Shown: piece after piece, positions 34,863 through 44,300 of the stretch
How the letters are laid out: each line of letters starts with the position of its first letter
How positions within the stretch are numbered: the first letter of the stretch is position 1
Assembly (NCBI GenBank): GCA_052387905.1
Contig: JBQTIR010000031.1
Coordinates: forward strand, 1 to 55,790
Origin: JBQTII01 sp052387905
GTDB taxonomy: Bacteria; Actinomycetota; Actinomycetes; Sporichthyales; Sporichthyaceae
Length of the DNA stretch: 55,790 nucleotides
Reading direction: 5' to 3'
Translations under genes and position numbers: made by a program
Notes under the pieces: generated by a model
Databases searched by the model: none
Seen by the model: only the letters and a program-made list of their open reading frames with translations
What the model was told of the DNA's origin: nothing

Positions 34863-36253
34863 GCCACTGTCCTCGGGGAGACCCAGTCCTCGTCGCGCGC
34901 CGAGCCCTCGGAGCCGGCCGCGAACCCCGGCGGGCCGACCAGCCACCGGATCTCGACACCGGTGCCGCCGTGGTGCAACGCGTCGATCCGGTCGGCGAGG
35001 AACTCCGCGTCAGCGCCGACGCCACAGAACCGGCCCGATCCCCAGGTCCACTGCCAGGGCAGCCCCAGGAAGTACAGGCCCTCACACGTGGTCACCCCGC
35101 GCGACTGGGTCGGGTAGCCGCGGCCGTCGAAGATCGGGACTTCGATCCAGCGGTGGTCGCGACCGTAGCCGGTGCTCCACACCACGGCCGAGATGCCCGC
35201 GGCGGCCAGATCAAGGGTGGTGGGAGGATCGGTGGGTTCCCAGACCGGGACGTAGCGGCCCTCGGCCGGGGCCCGAATGCCGGCCGCGCAGATGTAGGTG
35301 TCGATGGTGTCCTTGATGGACTCCGAGACCGCGTCAGCGGCGTCGAGGTTCGCGCGCAGGTCGTCGGCGAAGGTGGCCGTCCCGGCGCTGATCCCGGTGA
35401 GCCGGCCGTAGAGCGCCATCCCACCGCGGGCGAAGGCGCGCAGATCGATGTCGCGTCCGCCGTCGCGTCCGGTCACGTAGTGGTTGACGCGGAAGCGCAC
35501 GGCGTCGGCGTCGTCGAAGTCCTCGATGGTCTTGTCGTAGTAACCCATGTCCGCCAGCCACGCCACGACGTCGCGGCCGCGGTAGCGACGGGCGACGCGG
35601 GGTGCGGAACCGGTGGCCAGATGCACCTCGCGTCCGGCCAGGTGTAGATCCTCGGCGATCTGAGCGCCCGATTGTCCGGTGCCCACGACCAGGACGGCGC
35701 CGGGCGGTAGCGAGGCGCCGTTGCGGTAGGCGGAGGAGTGCAGTGACGTCACACCGGCGGGCAGGTGCTCGGCCAGTAGGGGAATCCGCGGGATCTGGTA
35801 CGGCCCGGTGGCGAGCACGATCTGATCAGCCGTCAGCACGCCTGCGGTGGTGGCGAGCTCGAACCCCGCCGGGCCCGAGGAGAGCCGGCGTCGGCGTAGG
35901 CGCGTGGCGGCGACTCCGGTGTGGAGCGGGGCGGCGGATTCCTTCGCGTAGGTCCGCAGGTAGTCCACGATCTCCTCGCGGACCATGAAGCCGTCGGGAT
36001 CATCTCCGCCGTAGGCGAAGCCGGGAAGGTCGCACTGCCAGTTCGGGGTGACCAGGCAGAAGCTGTCCCAGCGGCGGGTGGCCCATTCGTGGGCGACGTC
36101 GTGCCGCTCGATGACGACGTGGTCGATGCCGCGCCGGGTCAGGCAGTGGCTCATCGACAACCCGGCCTGGCCGCCCCCGACGACGACGACGCTGCAGTGC
36201 AGGCCGTCCAGCGCTCCCGTCATCGGGTGAGTGGGAGGGGAGATCTCGGGCAT
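34859..36253 (-). CDS. nitH: Flavin-dependent oxidoreductase, MSMEG_0569 type (Nit1C)
   Basis: 464 residues. Two dinucleotide-binding sites are seen: FAD at VVVVGGGQAGLSMSHCL with Glu at the end of strand 2, and NADPH at VLVVGTGQSGAQIAEDLHLA. Further marks are WDSFCLVTPNWQCDLPGF, VLATGPYQIPRIPLLA and VWSTGYGRDHRW, typical of flavin monooxygenase-like proteins. It may oxidise an amine or oxime on the way to a nitrile; inference. First gene of the cluster. An in-frame ATG at 36223 is an alternative start; neither has a strong ribosome site. Confidence 0.88.
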   Translation of the reverse strand: MPEISPPTHPMTGALDGLHCSVVVVGGGQAGLSMSHCLTRRGIDHVVIERHDVAHEWATRRWDSFCLVTPNWQCDLPGFAYGGDDPDGFMVREEIVDYLRTYAKESAAPLHTGVAATRLRRRRLSSGPAGFELATTAGVLTADQIVLATGPYQIPRIPLLAEHLPAGVTSLHSSAYRNGASLPPGAVLVVGTGQSGAQIAEDLHLAGREVHLATGSAPRVARRYRGRDVVAWLADMGYYDKTIEDFDDADAVRFRVNHYVTGRDGGRDIDLRAFARGGMALYGRLTGISAGTATFADDLRANLDAADAVSESIKDTIDTYICAAGIRAPAEGRYVPVWEPTDPPTTLDLAAAGISAVVWSTGYGRDHRWIEVPIFDGRGYPTQSRGVTTCEGLYFLGLPWQWTWGSGRFCGVGADAEFLADRIDALHHGGTGVEIRWLVGPPGFAAGSEGSARDEDWVSPRTVA

Positions 36254-36382
36254 GACGGAAGTAGATCCACGTGCTGTGACGCGCGAGTTGCCCCCGGAAC
36301 TGTGCGGCGTAACCGACTTCTCACCGCAGGGGTTTCCGGGTGGTGTCCCGCGCTTCTCGCCCGTTCGGGGGTGCGCGCCGGC

Positions 36383-36820
36383 TCAACCCACGGCGACCGC
36401 GGTGCAGATCCAGCGGCCATGGTGGTGTTCGAGGCGGAACGCGAGGGCGCGGGCACGATGGGCGCCGGCGATCACGACCGCGACTTCCGCGACTCCGGTG
36501 CGCGGGTGGCACAGGCGCACCCGTGGGAGTGGGACGACGGTGCGGCGCTGGGCCGGCGTGGGGCCGGGAGCCCGTGCGGCCACGGCGGCAACGACCCCCG
36601 GGGTGGCGCACCCCCGTAGCTGCGCGGCGGTGCGTCGACCGGTGAGGACCTCGATGAGAGCCTGGGCGATCACTGTGGCGGCGGCCTCCGCGCTTGCCTC
36701 AGCGCCGGCATCAAGGGGCGTGTTCCGCCCGGAGGTCGACCGCTGGCGGGGGATCCGCGGGAGGGGCGTGGCTCGCGGTGCGGGGACCTGGCTCGGGCGC
36801 AGTGCGTGGGCGCTGCTCAT
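36383..36820 (-). CDS. Rv3235-like (DUF6459) protein
   Basis: 145 residues from ATG at 36820 with AGGAGAG 6 bases upstream. A disordered Pro/Arg-rich N terminus (about 45 residues) precedes AATVIAQALIEVLTGRRTAA, QLRGCATPGVVAAV, VRLCHPRTGVAEVAVVIAG and LAFRLEHHHGRWICTA, the pattern of the actinobacterial Rv3235 family found between secA and prfB. Function unknown. It is divergent from the DUF6912 gene and shares an operator region with it. It ends 129 bases before the Nit1C start on the same strand. Confidence 0.75.
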   Translation of the reverse strand: MSSAHALRPSQVPAPRATPLPRIPRQRSTSGRNTPLDAGAEASAEAAATVIAQALIEVLTGRRTAAQLRGCATPGVVAAVAARAPGPTPAQRRTVVPLPRVRLCHPRTGVAEVAVVIAGAHRARALAFRLEHHHGRWICTAVAVG

Positions 36821-36882
36821 CGATCTCTCCTGTCGGACGACGGGCTGCCGGGACATGTCCGCCTATGTCAGCAAAGCGGAAG

Positions 36883-36919
36883 TTACTGACGAGTAAAGTT
36901 ATAAGTTACTCGTCAGTCA
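36883..36919. promoter_or_regulatory. Tandem TetR-like operators between divergent genes
   Basis: TTACTGACGAGTAA (36883-36896) is a palindrome of TTACT/AGTAA half-sites. TTACTCGTCAGTCA (36906-36919) is a second copy with one mismatch. Together they form a 12-bp perfect inverted repeat (36885-36896 and 36906-36917). Such AT-rich TTACT-N4-AGTAA sites are bound by TetR-family repressors in actinobacteria. They lie 63 bases before the DUF6459 start and 55 bases before the DUF6912 start. No regulator gene is next to them. Confidence 0.6.
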
Positions 36920-36973
36920 AGATCGAATTCCACGGCTGTGGACAAGCGACTGAGGAACATGGTGAGGAGCGGA

Positions 36974-37468
36974 ATGCGGGTCTACCTGCCGGTGACGATG
37001 CCCGGCCTGGCTGCGAGTGTGGCGGCCGGAGAGTTCACCGGGCCGGGCCTCGCCTTCGCTGTCACGCCGGCGCTGCGCGAGTGGTACGCCAGCGGTGACG
37101 CGGAGGAGTTGGAGTACGCCGCGATGACCGACGCCGCGCGGCACTGTCTTCGGCTGCTCGCCGCCGATCGATCGGCGCCGCCCCGGCGCGTCGTGGTGGT
37201 GGCCGAGGTCGCCGACGCTGCGGTGAGCCAGGCCCCTGAGCTGCATCCCGCCGCTGTTGCGCTGCGCGTGGCCGTAGCGCTCCAGGACGTCGTCGCGGTG
37301 CACGTCGACGACCTCGCGGCCGGGTCCGACGTCCGGGCCGGCGCCGACGCGAGCGCCGCGGCGGACGCCGGGGATGACGACGCCACCTTCACCGTCGAGA
37401 CCGTGGAGGATCACGAGCTGGCGTGGTACGCCACCCAGGAGATCGAGGCCCTGCTCGCCGAGGGTTGA
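36974..37468 (+). CDS. DUF6912 family protein
   Basis: 164 residues from ATG at 36974 (MRVYLPVTMPGLA) with GAGGAG about 8 bases upstream; an in-frame GTG at 36938 is less likely. The pattern RVYLPVT, FAVTPALREWYASGDAEELE, RRVVVVAEVAD and a C-terminal EDHELAWYATQEIEALL matches the DUF6912 family that lies near secA and the Rv3235-like gene in actinobacteria. Acidic, cytoplasmic, function unknown. It is convergent with the LCP gene. Confidence 0.75.
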   Translation: MRVYLPVTMPGLAASVAAGEFTGPGLAFAVTPALREWYASGDAEELEYAAMTDAARHCLRLLAADRSAPPRRVVVVAEVADAAVSQAPELHPAAVALRVAVALQDVVAVHVDDLAAGSDVRAGADASAAADAGDDDATFTVETVEDHELAWYATQEIEALLAEG

Positions 37469-37497
37469 GCGCACCCAAATCTGCCGGGCACCGCAGA

Positions 37498-38943
37498 TCA
37501 GCACATCTCGCGTTGGACGCCCTGATCGCGGTAGGCAGAAACCGGAGCCTCGCCCTTGACCGCCTGCGCGGCGCGGGTGCGGATGGCGTCGATGTTCGGG
37601 CGGACGCTGGAGCCGATGACGTCGAGGATCGTGACGCGGTCGATGCGGGCGGTGCGCGCGTGCTTGCGGGCCAGGTCGATGAACTCCGGCAGGACATCGG
37701 CCGGCACGTTGGTCACCATGATCGCCTTCGCGGCGGAGGTGAAGCTGCGGAAGGTGTCGAACACCGATGCCGGTTTGACCTGGCGCGCCATCGCGGTGAG
37801 CAGGCAGCGCTGGCGGGCCTGGCGTTCGTCGTCGGTGGTACCGAAACGGGAGCGGGCGTACCAGAGCGACTTGTGGCCGGTGAGTCGCTGGCGGCCCAGG
37901 GCGATCTGGCCGTGCGGGCGGGTCACGCTGCCGTCGGCGTTGGTGGATCCCCCGATCGGGATCGGGGCGCCGTTGCCCGAGCGCACGTCGACGTCCACCC
38001 CGCCGAGAGCATCGACGAGGGCGTCGAAGCCGGCCATGTTCACCATCGCGTAGTAGTCGATGGTGAGGCCGGTGAGGAAGCCGGTGGCGTCGGCGACCGC
38101 GGCGGCCGGCGCGTTCTCCCGGCGAATGCCCGGCATCAGTGCGGGGTTGTTCTCCACGGCGGTGTACAAACCGAACCAGAAGTCGGTGAAGCCGTTGGGG
38201 AAGGCGGCTGCCAGGCGGGTACCCGGGCGCATCGGGATGTTCTGCAGGTTGCGCGGGATGCTGATCAGGGCGGTTCGCCCCGTGCGGGTGTCGATGGAGG
38301 CGATCACGACAACGTCCGTGCGGATTCCGCGGCGGTTCGGGCCGCCGTCGCCGCCGAGCAGCAGCAGGTTCACGCGCTCCTTCTCGGCGAACGGTTCCTT
38401 GGTCGGTGTCGGGGTGGGTGTCGGGGTGGGTGTCGCGGTGGCCGAGGGCGCCGGCAGCAGGGTCGGCAGCGGCGGGAGCGGCTCGATCGCGACGGCGTCG
38501 TCCCGGAAGACCTCCAGGACGTCGCGGGCGGCGTAGACGTGCTGGGCGCTCCACGTCAGCGGCGTCATCACCGCGATGCACAGCGCCCAGACCATGGCCT
38601 GCGACCCGAGCCACTGGCCTCGGGTCATCCGGGTCGGGCGGGCGGCCTGATAGGCGGACAGGATCGATCCGCACCAGACGAACCCGATCGCGAGGAGCGC
38701 CGCCGTGACGCCCAGCAGGACGTCGGAACGGACCGCGAGGCGCTCGGCCTCGGCGGTGGTCAGGGCGGAGGCCACGAACGCCATGCCGGCGATGATCAGC
38801 ATCGTCGAACTCAGCAGCAGCAGGCCGGCCCGTCGACGTCCGGCGAGCAGATGACCCAAGCCGGGGACGAGGGAAGCGATAGCCACCGCGCGGGCTCGGC
38901 GCACTGCGCGGGCCTGGCGCAACTGCTCACGCCTGGTGCCCAT
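37498..38943 (-). CDS. LytR-CpsA-Psr (LCP) family cell-wall ligase
   Basis: 481 residues. The N-terminal half has a charged RARAVAIASLVPGLGHLLAG segment and four membrane helices up to about 130. A Thr-Pro repeat linker leads to the LCP domain: VNLLLLGGDGGPNRRGIRTD, ALISIPRNLQNIP, DYYAMVNMAGFDALVDALGG and an arginine pair in WYARSRFGTTDDERQARQR. LCP proteins attach arabinogalactan or other polymers to peptidoglycan outside the membrane. The multi-helix N terminus is longer than in simple LCP proteins. Confidence 0.9.
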   Translation of the reverse strand: MGTRREQLRQARAVRRARAVAIASLVPGLGHLLAGRRRAGLLLLSSTMLIIAGMAFVASALTTAEAERLAVRSDVLLGVTAALLAIGFVWCGSILSAYQAARPTRMTRGQWLGSQAMVWALCIAVMTPLTWSAQHVYAARDVLEVFRDDAVAIEPLPPLPTLLPAPSATATPTPTPTPTPTKEPFAEKERVNLLLLGGDGGPNRRGIRTDVVVIASIDTRTGRTALISIPRNLQNIPMRPGTRLAAAFPNGFTDFWFGLYTAVENNPALMPGIRRENAPAAAVADATGFLTGLTIDYYAMVNMAGFDALVDALGGVDVDVRSGNGAPIPIGGSTNADGSVTRPHGQIALGRQRLTGHKSLWYARSRFGTTDDERQARQRCLLTAMARQVKPASVFDTFRSFTSAAKAIMVTNVPADVLPEFIDLARKHARTARIDRVTILDVIGSSVRPNIDAIRTRAAQAVKGEAPVSAYRDQGVQREMC

Positions 38944-39120
38944 CGTCGCTCCCTGCCCACGTTGAATGTGAAAGACATACGTATCTCAACAGTGCGTGGA
39001 CTGTCTGTGAATTGGCGAGGTCTGTGGCTGTCCACCGGAGTGTCGCCCGAGATGTCCGCCCGCGCTCCCCACGCGGTGAAGGTCTTGCCGACAATTGTCC
39101 TCGCCCAGAACTATTCACTT

Positions 39121-39149
39121 GTGTCACGGGAGTCTCCCGGCGTGTCACG
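39121..39149. promoter_or_regulatory. Two GTGTCACG direct repeats upstream of pruA
   Basis: GTGTCACG occurs at 39121-39128 and 39142-39149, 21 bases apart (two helical turns), with the short stem CGGGAG/CTCCCG between. The site lies 63-91 bases before the pruA start. A regulator-binding function is suggested by spacing only. Confidence 0.3.
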
Positions 39150-39211
39150 ATCGAGTCGTGGCGCAGGTCGCTGGAGCCGGGGTGAGCCCCACCCCGGGGG
39201 AGGAGCCGCAG

Positions 39212-40837
39212 ATGGACGCCCTCAGCGCAGTCCCGCCACCGCGCAATGAGCCGGTGCTGACCTACGCCCCCCGGACCCCGGAGCGGGCGCGCCTGGAGCA
39301 GGCCCTCAAGACGGCCGGCGCCGAGCGGATCGAGGTCGGGCCGGTCATCGATGGCCGCCGCGTGGCCGGGGCGGGGCAGGCACTGAGCGTGCTGGCGCCG
39401 CACCGACACCGGCAGATCCTGGCCGCGGGGGCCGCCGCGGATCGCGCCCAGGCGATGGCCGCCGTGGAGTCTGCGCTGGACGCTGGGCGGGCGTGGCGGG
39501 AGCTGTCGTTCTCCGACCGGGCTGCGGTGTTCCTTCGAGCCGCCGACCTGCTGGCCGGTCCGTGGCGGGAGGCGATGAACGCGGCCACGATGCTCGGGCA
39601 GTCCAAGACGATCTACCAGGCCGAGATCGATGCGGTCTGCGAGCTCGTCGACTTCTGGCGCTACAACGTCGCGTTCGCCCGCGACATCCTGGCGACCGGG
39701 CCGATCTCGCCGCCGGGCTTCTGGAACCGCACGGATCACCGTCCGCTGGAGGGTTTCGTCTACGCGATCTCCCCGTTCAATTTCACCTCGATCGCCGCCA
39801 ACCTCTGCACCGCCCCGGCGCTGCTGGGCAACACGGTGATCTGGAAACCGTCGACCACCCAGTTGCTCTCCGCGAATCTCACGATGCGGCTGCTGGCGGA
39901 GGCGGGCCTGCCGCCAGGGGTCATCAACCTGCTGCCAGGGGACGGCGTCGCGGCCAGTGAGGTGGCGTTGTCCCACCCGGCGCTGGCCGGCATCCACTTC
40001 ACCGGATCCACAGCCACCTTCAACCACCTCTGGCGCACCGTGGGAGAGAACCTCTCGACCTATCGCACCTACCCGCGCCTGGTCGGTGAGACCGGCGGCA
40101 AGGATTTCGTGCTCGCGCATCCCTCCGCGGACCCCGACGCGCTGCGGGTCGCGCTGCTGCGCGGGGCGTTCGAGTACCAAGGCCAGAAGTGCTCCGCGGC
40201 CTCGCGGGCGTTCATCCCGCGCTCGGTCTGGGCACGCATGGGGGAGGACCTGCTCGCGCAGACCGCGGAGCTGCCGATGGGCGATGTCGCCGACCTGGGC
40301 AACTTTCTCGCCGCGGTCATCGACGACCGCGCCTTCGCCAAGCACCGCGACGCGATCGCCCGGGCCCGTGCCGGGGCATCCACCGAGATTCTGGTCGGTG
40401 GCCAGTGCGAGGACTCCGAGGGCTACTTCGTGCGCCCGACGATCATCGAGACCAGCGACCCCGGTGACGAGGTGCTGTGCGCGGAGTACTTCGGCCCGAT
40501 CCTCGGGGTCTTCGTCTACGACGACGGCGACTGGGACTTCGTCCTCGACCTCGTCGACACCGGCTCGCCCTACGGGCTCACCGGCGCGGTGTTCGCGACC
40601 GACCGCGCCGCCCTGGCCCAGGCCAGCGCCGCGCTGCGCTTCACCGCCGGCAACTTCTACCTCAACGACAAACCCACCGGGGCGGTCGTCGGCCAGCAGC
40701 CCTTCGGCGGCGCCCGCTCCTCGGGCACCAACGACAAGGCCGGCTCCGCGCTGAACCTGCAGCGCTGGATCAGCCCCCGCTCCATCAAGGAGACCCTGGT
40801 CCCGCCGACCGAATGGCGCTACCCGCACATGGGATAG
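39212..40837 (+). CDS. pruA: L-glutamate gamma-semialdehyde (P5C) dehydrogenase
   Basis: 541 residues from ATG at 39212 with GGGGAGGAG upstream; an earlier ATG at 39095 has no ribosome site and adds unrelated sequence. It oxidises glutamate semialdehyde to glutamate with NAD, the second step of proline breakdown. Aldehyde dehydrogenase marks: FNFTSIAANLCTAPALLGN, FTGSTATFNHLW, GETGGKDFVLAH and the catalytic Cys in GQKCSAASRAF. The length fits the single-domain PruA. No proline dehydrogenase gene is nearby; the glutamate dehydrogenase 0.5 kb downstream would use the product. Confidence 0.95.
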   Translation: MDALSAVPPPRNEPVLTYAPRTPERARLEQALKTAGAERIEVGPVIDGRRVAGAGQALSVLAPHRHRQILAAGAAADRAQAMAAVESALDAGRAWRELSFSDRAAVFLRAADLLAGPWREAMNAATMLGQSKTIYQAEIDAVCELVDFWRYNVAFARDILATGPISPPGFWNRTDHRPLEGFVYAISPFNFTSIAANLCTAPALLGNTVIWKPSTTQLLSANLTMRLLAEAGLPPGVINLLPGDGVAASEVALSHPALAGIHFTGSTATFNHLWRTVGENLSTYRTYPRLVGETGGKDFVLAHPSADPDALRVALLRGAFEYQGQKCSAASRAFIPRSVWARMGEDLLAQTAELPMGDVADLGNFLAAVIDDRAFAKHRDAIARARAGASTEILVGGQCEDSEGYFVRPTIIETSDPGDEVLCAEYFGPILGVFVYDDGDWDFVLDLVDTGSPYGLTGAVFATDRAALAQASAALRFTAGNFYLNDKPTGAVVGQQPFGGARSSGTNDKAGSALNLQRWISPRSIKETLVPPTEWRYPHMG

Positions 40838-40847
40838 CTGCGGGCTA

Positions 40848-41318
40848 TCAGGCGCTGGACTCGGCGGCCTTCTTCAGGTTGGCCAGGGTGGTCTCGATCG
40901 AGGTCCGGGTGAACGCCGCACGATCGCCCACGCCGGTCACCAGTTTGCCCAACGGCACGACCAGGCCGGGGCGGGTATCGACCCAGGTCTCGGTCACCAT
41001 GCACCCGTCGCCGCCCGGGGTGATCTCGTAGATCCACTGCGCGAAGCTCAGCGGCCCGACCGCGGTCCTGAAGGCGAACCGCGTCGGCGCACTGGCCTCG
41101 ACGACCTCGACGACGCTCGACCACTTCTTGTTCCCGTTGCGGTTCTTACCCTTGAACTTCGCGCCGGGGGCTGCGCCGGTGGCACCTTTGACCCAGGTAC
41201 CGCCCGCCGCCTCCGGACTCCACTCGCCCATCCGGGGCAGATCGGTCACCATCGCGTACACCGTCTCGGGGCTTGCCGCGATCTGCGTCGATCCGGACAC
41301 CCGCTGCTTCTCACCCAT
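40848..41318 (-). CDS. SRPBCC family protein
   Basis: 156 residues. VSGSTQIAASPETVYAMVTD, MGEWSPEAAGGTWV, IYEITPGGDGCMVTETWVD and a C-terminal helix (TSIETTLANLKKAAESS) define the polyketide-cyclase/START fold. It should bind a hydrophobic small molecule; the ligand is unknown. It starts 41 bases after the glutamate dehydrogenase stop on the same strand. Confidence 0.88.
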   Translation of the reverse strand: MGEKQRVSGSTQIAASPETVYAMVTDLPRMGEWSPEAAGGTWVKGATGAAPGAKFKGKNRNGNKKWSSVVEVVEASAPTRFAFRTAVGPLSFAQWIYEITPGGDGCMVTETWVDTRPGLVVPLGKLVTGVGDRAAFTRTSIETTLANLKKAAESSA

Positions 41319-41359
41319 GGCGCAACCCTGTCAGATCGCCCGCCAGAACCACCGGAAGG

Positions 41360-44300
41360 TCAGGCGCGTGGCGTACTGAGCAGCCCGCGGAAGGCCCGCA
41401 TTGCCACCGAGGCCATCGCCAGGTCGAGGGAATCGGTGGCGATGATCTCGGTGAACATGGCCCGGGCGCGTTCCACCGTCGGGCCGGCCTCGGCCCGCCA
41501 CCCGGCGAGGTACTCCTCGGCGCTCATTCCCGACTGACCCGTCGTCAGTACCTCCGCGGTCAGGGCCGCATGGGCGCTGAACAGGTCTTCGCGCAGCGTG
41601 GCTCGCGCCATCGCCCGCCAGCGGTCATCGCGCGGCAGACCGTTGACGGCGGCCAGCAGCGCGCTGATCGAGAGCGCATCCGCGAGGGCGAAGTAGGTGG
41701 ATCCGACCTCAGTCAGCGATCGGCCGCTGCTGCGCGAGACCTCGACGATGTCCATCGCGGAGAACGCCACGTCCATCGCTGCGGAGCGCTGCGCCAACTC
41801 GGCCGGGACGCCGGCAGCGATCAGCGATTCCCGGGCAGCGTTCACCGCGGACGCATCGACTCCGCGCAGCATGTCCGGCAAGCGCGCCAGGACGCCTGCG
41901 ACGCCGTCGGCGAAGAAGGAAAGTTCGGCGTCGATGTCCAGCGGTGGGCGGCGCTTGGCCAGCAACCAGCGGGTTGCCCGTTCGGCGAGACGACGGGCAC
42001 CGAGGCGCATCTGGGTGCAGACGACCGCGTTGACGCGCGCGTCCAGAGCCGCGACCTGCTCGCGGAAGCCCTCCAGGTCGTACACGTCGCGGGCGACGAG
42101 ATAGGCGCGCACGATGTCGACCTCGCCGGCACCGGTCTCCTCCCGCACCCGGTGCCCGAAGGTGATGCCGGCGTCGTTGACGAGGTCGTTCACGACCGCG
42201 GTGGTCAGGATCTCCCGGCGCAGCGGGTGGGCGTCGATGGCGCTCTGGAAACGCTCGCGCATCACCGCGGGGAAGTACTCGCGGGGGACCCGGGCCAGGG
42301 CCGCCGTCTCGGGCAGGTCACTGGCCAGCAGTCGGGAGTACAGCGTGATCTTCGTGTAGGCGAGCAGCACCGCGAGTTCCGGTGTACTCAGGCCCGTGCC
42401 CTCGGTCGCGCGGGTAGCGATATCGGTGTCGGTCGGCAAGTACTCGATCGCGCGGTCGAGCAGGCCCGCGTCCTCCAGTGCCCGAATCACCCGCGCGTGG
42501 GCGTGCAGCAATGCCGGTGCCTGCGCGGCCGCGTTGGCCAGCGCGGTGTTCTGTGCGTAGTTGTCCGCGAGTACCAGGGCGGCGACCTCGTCGGTCATGG
42601 CGGCCAGGAACTCATCGCGTTCGCCGGGCGCCAACTCACCGGCCGCTATCGCCGCGGTGAGGGCGATCTTGATGTTCACCTCGTGGTCGGAGGTGTCCAC
42701 GCCGGCGGAGTTGTCGATGGCATCGGTGTTGATGCGCCCACCGGCGCGCGCGTACTCGATGCGTCCGAGCTGGGTGGCACCCAGGTTGCCGCCCTCGCCG
42801 ACGCATTCGGCACGTACCTCGATGCCGTTCACGCGGATCGCGTCGTTGGCCTTGTCACCGACCTCGGCGTGGGTCTCGGTCGCAGCCTTGATGTAGGTGC
42901 CGATGCCGCCGTTCCAGAGCAGGTCGACCTCGGCCCGCAGGATCGCGCGCAGCAGATCGGGCGGGGTGAGGGCGCTGACCTCGCTGCCGTCGGGGTTCGG
43001 ACCCAGGCGCAGCGCGAGACGGACCTGCGCCGAGATCGGGATCGACTTGGCGCTGCGCGGATACACCCCGCCGCCGGCGGAGATCGTGGAGGTGTCGTAG
43101 TCCGCCCAGGACGAGCGCGGCAGGGCGAACAGCCGTGCCCGCTCCGTGAACGAGGCCGCAGGGTCGGGGTCGGGGTCCAGGAAGACGTGGCGATGATCGA
43201 ACGCCGCGAGGAGTTTGATGTGACGGGAGAGCAGCATCCCGTTGCCGAAAACGTCACCGGACATGTCCCCGATGCCCACGCAGGTGAAGTCCTCGCTCTG
43301 GCAGTCGATACCGCGCTCACGGAAATGCCGCTTGACCGACTCCCACGCCCCGCGGGCGGTGATGCCCATCGCCTTGTGGTCATAGCCCGCGCTGCCACCG
43401 GAGGCGAACGCGTCCCCGAGCCAGAACCCGCGGGCGATGCTGATGTCGTTGGCGATGTCGGAGAACCGGGCGGTGCCCTTGTCCGCGGCGACGACCAGGT
43501 AGGTGTCGTCGTTGTCGTGACGCACGACGCGGGCGGGCGCGACGACGACCCCATGGACCAGGTTGTCGGTGACGTCGAGCAGTGCCCCGATGAAGGCGCG
43601 GTAGCACCTGACTCCCTCAGCAGCCTGGGCCTCGCGGTCGATGTCCGCGTCGCCCGTCGGCGCCGGGGGACGCTTGACGACGAAGCCGCCCTTGGCCCCC
43701 ACGGGGACGATCACGGCGTTCTTCACCATCTGTGCCTTGACCAGGCCGAGGATCTCGGTGCGGAAGTCCTCGCGGCGGTCCGACCAGCGCAGACCGCCCC
43801 GGGCGACCGGACCGAAGCGCAGGTGCACGCCTTCGACGCTCGGGGAATAGACCCAGATCTCAAAGCGCGGGCGCGGGGCGGGCAGGTCCGGGATAGCGCG
43901 GGGGTCGAGCTTGAAGGCCCAGTGCAGGGGCGGCGCGCCGGCGGCGTCGGTGGCGAACCGGTTCGTGCGCAAGGTCGCGGCGATCAATGCCAGGTAGGCG
44001 CGCAGGATGCGGTCGGCGTCCAGACTGGAGACGTCGTCGAGCTCGGCGGCCAGGTCCGCGGTCAGCGCCGCGCACACGGCGCTGCGGTCGGGATCATCGG
44101 GTGCGCCCAGGGCCGGGTCGAAGCGTGCCTCGAACAAGGCAACCAGCATGCGGGCGATGTCGTCGTGGGAGGCCACCACCGACTCGATGTACTCGATCCC
44201 GAAGGTGGTCCCGGCCTGGCGCAGGTATTTCGCATAGGCCCGCAGCACCGCTGTCTGCTCCCACGTCAGGCCGGCACGGGGGATCAGCCGGTTGAAGCCG

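Noticed and set aside
36254..36382. Cobalamin-riboswitch-like stretch (GGTGAGAAGTC and GCCGCACAGTTC on the minus strand, with nested stems) before the Nit1C cluster
   Set aside because: The segment resembles only part of the riboswitch core and no B12 box follows. Treated as the promoter region of the cluster without a specific RNA call.
38398..38445. Short GGTGTCGGGGTGGGTGTC repeats
   Set aside because: They encode the Thr-Pro linker of the LCP protein; no separate role is needed.
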